From assembly GCA_007135015.1 (NCBI GenBank), contig SLJS01000056.1:1-5742 (forward strand): a stretch of DNA of 5,742 nucleotides, given 5' to 3'. Positions within the stretch are counted from its first letter, which is position 1; the number at the start of each line of letters is the position of its first letter. The notes beneath the pieces are model-generated. The model saw nothing but the letters and a program-made list of their open reading frames with translations. It did not search any database and was not told the origin of the DNA. Below, piece after piece: positions 4,842-5,742 of the stretch. This stretch comes from Alcanivorax sp. (lineage in GTDB: Bacteria; Pseudomonadota; Gammaproteobacteria; Pseudomonadales; Alcanivoracaceae). The translations under genes were made by a program, and so were the position numbers.

Positions 4842-4884
4842 GCCAGATTACCGCTCCCTGGAATGAATCGTACGGAGAACCTCA

Positions 4885-5715
4885 ATGAGCGATCTGGCAG
4901 GCAAGACACTGTTCATCAGCGGTGCCAGCCGCGGTATCGGCAAGGCCATTGGCGTACGGGCCGCCCGCGACGGCGCCAATGTAGCCATCTTCGCCAAGAC
5001 CACCGAGCCCCATCCCAAACTCCCCGGCACTCTCTACACCGCCGCCGAGGAGATCGAGGCGGCCGGCGGCAAGGCGCTGGTCTGCGTGGGCGATATCCGC
5101 AACGACGAGGAAGTGGAAGCGGCCATCGCGAAGACCGTGGAAACCTTCGGCGGACTGGACATTCTGGTCAACAACGCCAGCGCGCTTTCGCTCACGCCCA
5201 CCGAAGCCACGGAGATGAAGCGTTACGACCTGATGCACCAGATCAACACCCGGGGCACCTTCCTCTGCAGCAAGCTGGCCCTGCCCCACCTGAAGAAATC
5301 GGACAATCCCCACGTGCTCAACCTGGCCCCGCCGATCAATCTGGGCGCCCACTGGTTCGCACAGCACTGCGCCTACACCATGGCCAAGTACGGCATGAGC
5401 CTGTGCGCCTACGGCATGGCCGAGGAATACCGGGGCAAGGTGGCATTCAATGCCCTCTGGCCGCGCACGGTGATCAACACTGCCGCCGTGCAGAATCACC
5501 TCGGCGGCGACAGCACCGTGGCCGCCGCCCGCCAGCCGGAAATCATGGCCGACGCGGCCCATGCCATCTTCCTGCGCAACGCGAAGGAAACCACCGGCAA
5601 CTTCTACATCGACGATGAAGTGCTCCGGGCGGAAGGCGTGGAAGATCTCAGCAAGTACCAGGTGGACCCGGCGCTGCCCGAGAAAAAACTGATGCCCGAT
5701 TTCTTTCTTGATTAA
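4885..5715 (+). CDS. HSDL2-like short-chain dehydrogenase/reductase
   Basis: This 276-residue SDR has the Rossmann nucleotide motif SGASRGIG (12-19), NNAS (96-99), Asn121 in INTRG and the catalytic Tyr164-x3-Lys168 (YTMAK). Long blocks match the N-terminal domain of hydroxysteroid dehydrogenase-like protein 2: TEPHPKLPGTLYTAAEEIEA (40-59), INTRGTFLCSK (120-130), WFAQHCAYTMAKYGMS (157-172), and the ending PDFFLD. The C-terminal SCP2 domain of animal HSDL2 is absent. Where human HSDL2 has Ser in LNISPP, this protein has Ala148, and no Ser or Thr occurs between 140 and 163. It is expected to be a cytosolic NAD(P)-dependent oxidoreductase, perhaps acting on lipid-like or acyl-CoA alcohols; the substrate is unproven. 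The ATG at 4885 follows CGGAG by about 8 nt. It is divergent from the PadR gene, and a hairpin follows its TAA. Confidence 0.93.
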   Translation: MSDLAGKTLFISGASRGIGKAIGVRAARDGANVAIFAKTTEPHPKLPGTLYTAAEEIEAAGGKALVCVGDIRNDEEVEAAIAKTVETFGGLDILVNNASALSLTPTEATEMKRYDLMHQINTRGTFLCSKLALPHLKKSDNPHVLNLAPPINLGAHWFAQHCAYTMAKYGMSLCAYGMAEEYRGKVAFNALWPRTVINTAAVQNHLGGDSTVAAARQPEIMADAAHAIFLRNAKETTGNFYIDDEVLRAEGVEDLSKYQVDPALPEKKLMPDFFLD

Positions 5716-5732
5716 GCGGCCCTTCGGGCCGC
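5716..5732 (+). terminator. Hairpin directly after SDR stop codon
   Basis: GCGGCCC (5716-5722) pairs perfectly with GGGCCGC (5726-5732) around TTC, beginning on the base after the TAA. The stem is very stable and well placed for termination, but the next ten bases (GGCTGTGAGA) contain no T-run and then the window ends. It is probably a terminator or 3'-end stem. Confidence 0.55.
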
Positions 5733-5742
5733 GGCTGTGAGA

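Noticed and set aside
4882..5562. Minus-strand open frame of 226 codons opposite the SDR
   Set aside because: Gly/His/Val-rich antisense translation with no motif; a GC-bias shadow.
4659..5618. Plus-strand open frame (319 codons) overlapping the SDR in another frame
   Set aside because: Arg/Pro/His-rich shadow of the HSDL2-like SDR, starting inside the proposed PadR operator with no ribosome site.

Overview
The window is a GC-rich, densely coded bacterial chromosome segment. Family make-up, strong Shine-Dalgarno sites and a Pseudomonas-type REP-like repeat suggest a gammaproteobacterium, perhaps a lipid- or hydrocarbon-using environmental one. That placement is inferred from gene families only; no rRNA or other marker is present. 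Seven genes are supported, all with recognisable families and good start signals. No mobile element, CRISPR array, tRNA or rRNA was seen.

Layout. Positions 1-355 hold no convincing gene. They carry an 11-bp inverted repeat at the left edge, a REP/BIME-like inverted pair, a degenerate heptamer array, and a perfect 10-bp hairpin that overlaps the stop codon of the first gene. Positions 356-1841 are a compact minus-strand cluster, transcribed in the order HIT-family protein, CPXCG cysteine-rich mini-protein, crotonase-fold enzyme (gaps of 32 and 71 bp). Upstream of it on the same strand is an AraC regulator with an N-terminal arabinose-binding-like domain (1996-3018). It is divergent, across 147 bp, from a plus-strand PF10118-type gene usually named 'metal-dependent hydrolase' (3166-4020), whose residues look like a ferritin-like di-iron site. 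That gene converges on a minus-strand PadR regulator (4075-4614) across a GC-rich hairpin region. The PadR gene is divergent from an HSDL2-like short-chain dehydrogenase (4885-5715), which ends in a hairpin at the window edge.

How the parts may fit together. There are two regulator/enzyme divergent pairs: AraC with the di-iron-like protein, and PadR with the SDR. Each regulator is a reasonable candidate for controlling its neighbour. An 18-bp dyad upstream of the PadR start is the best candidate operator. The crotonase lacks both hydratase glutamates but keeps a glutamate where ECI2-type enoyl-CoA isomerases have theirs. With the HSDL2-like SDR this gives a loose acyl-CoA/lipid theme, but nothing in the sequence proves a shared pathway. 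I found no clearly new multi-gene system. The points most worth checking are the di-iron motif, the SDR that lacks its usual serine, the isomerase-like crotonase, and the dense repeat/hairpin region at the left edge.
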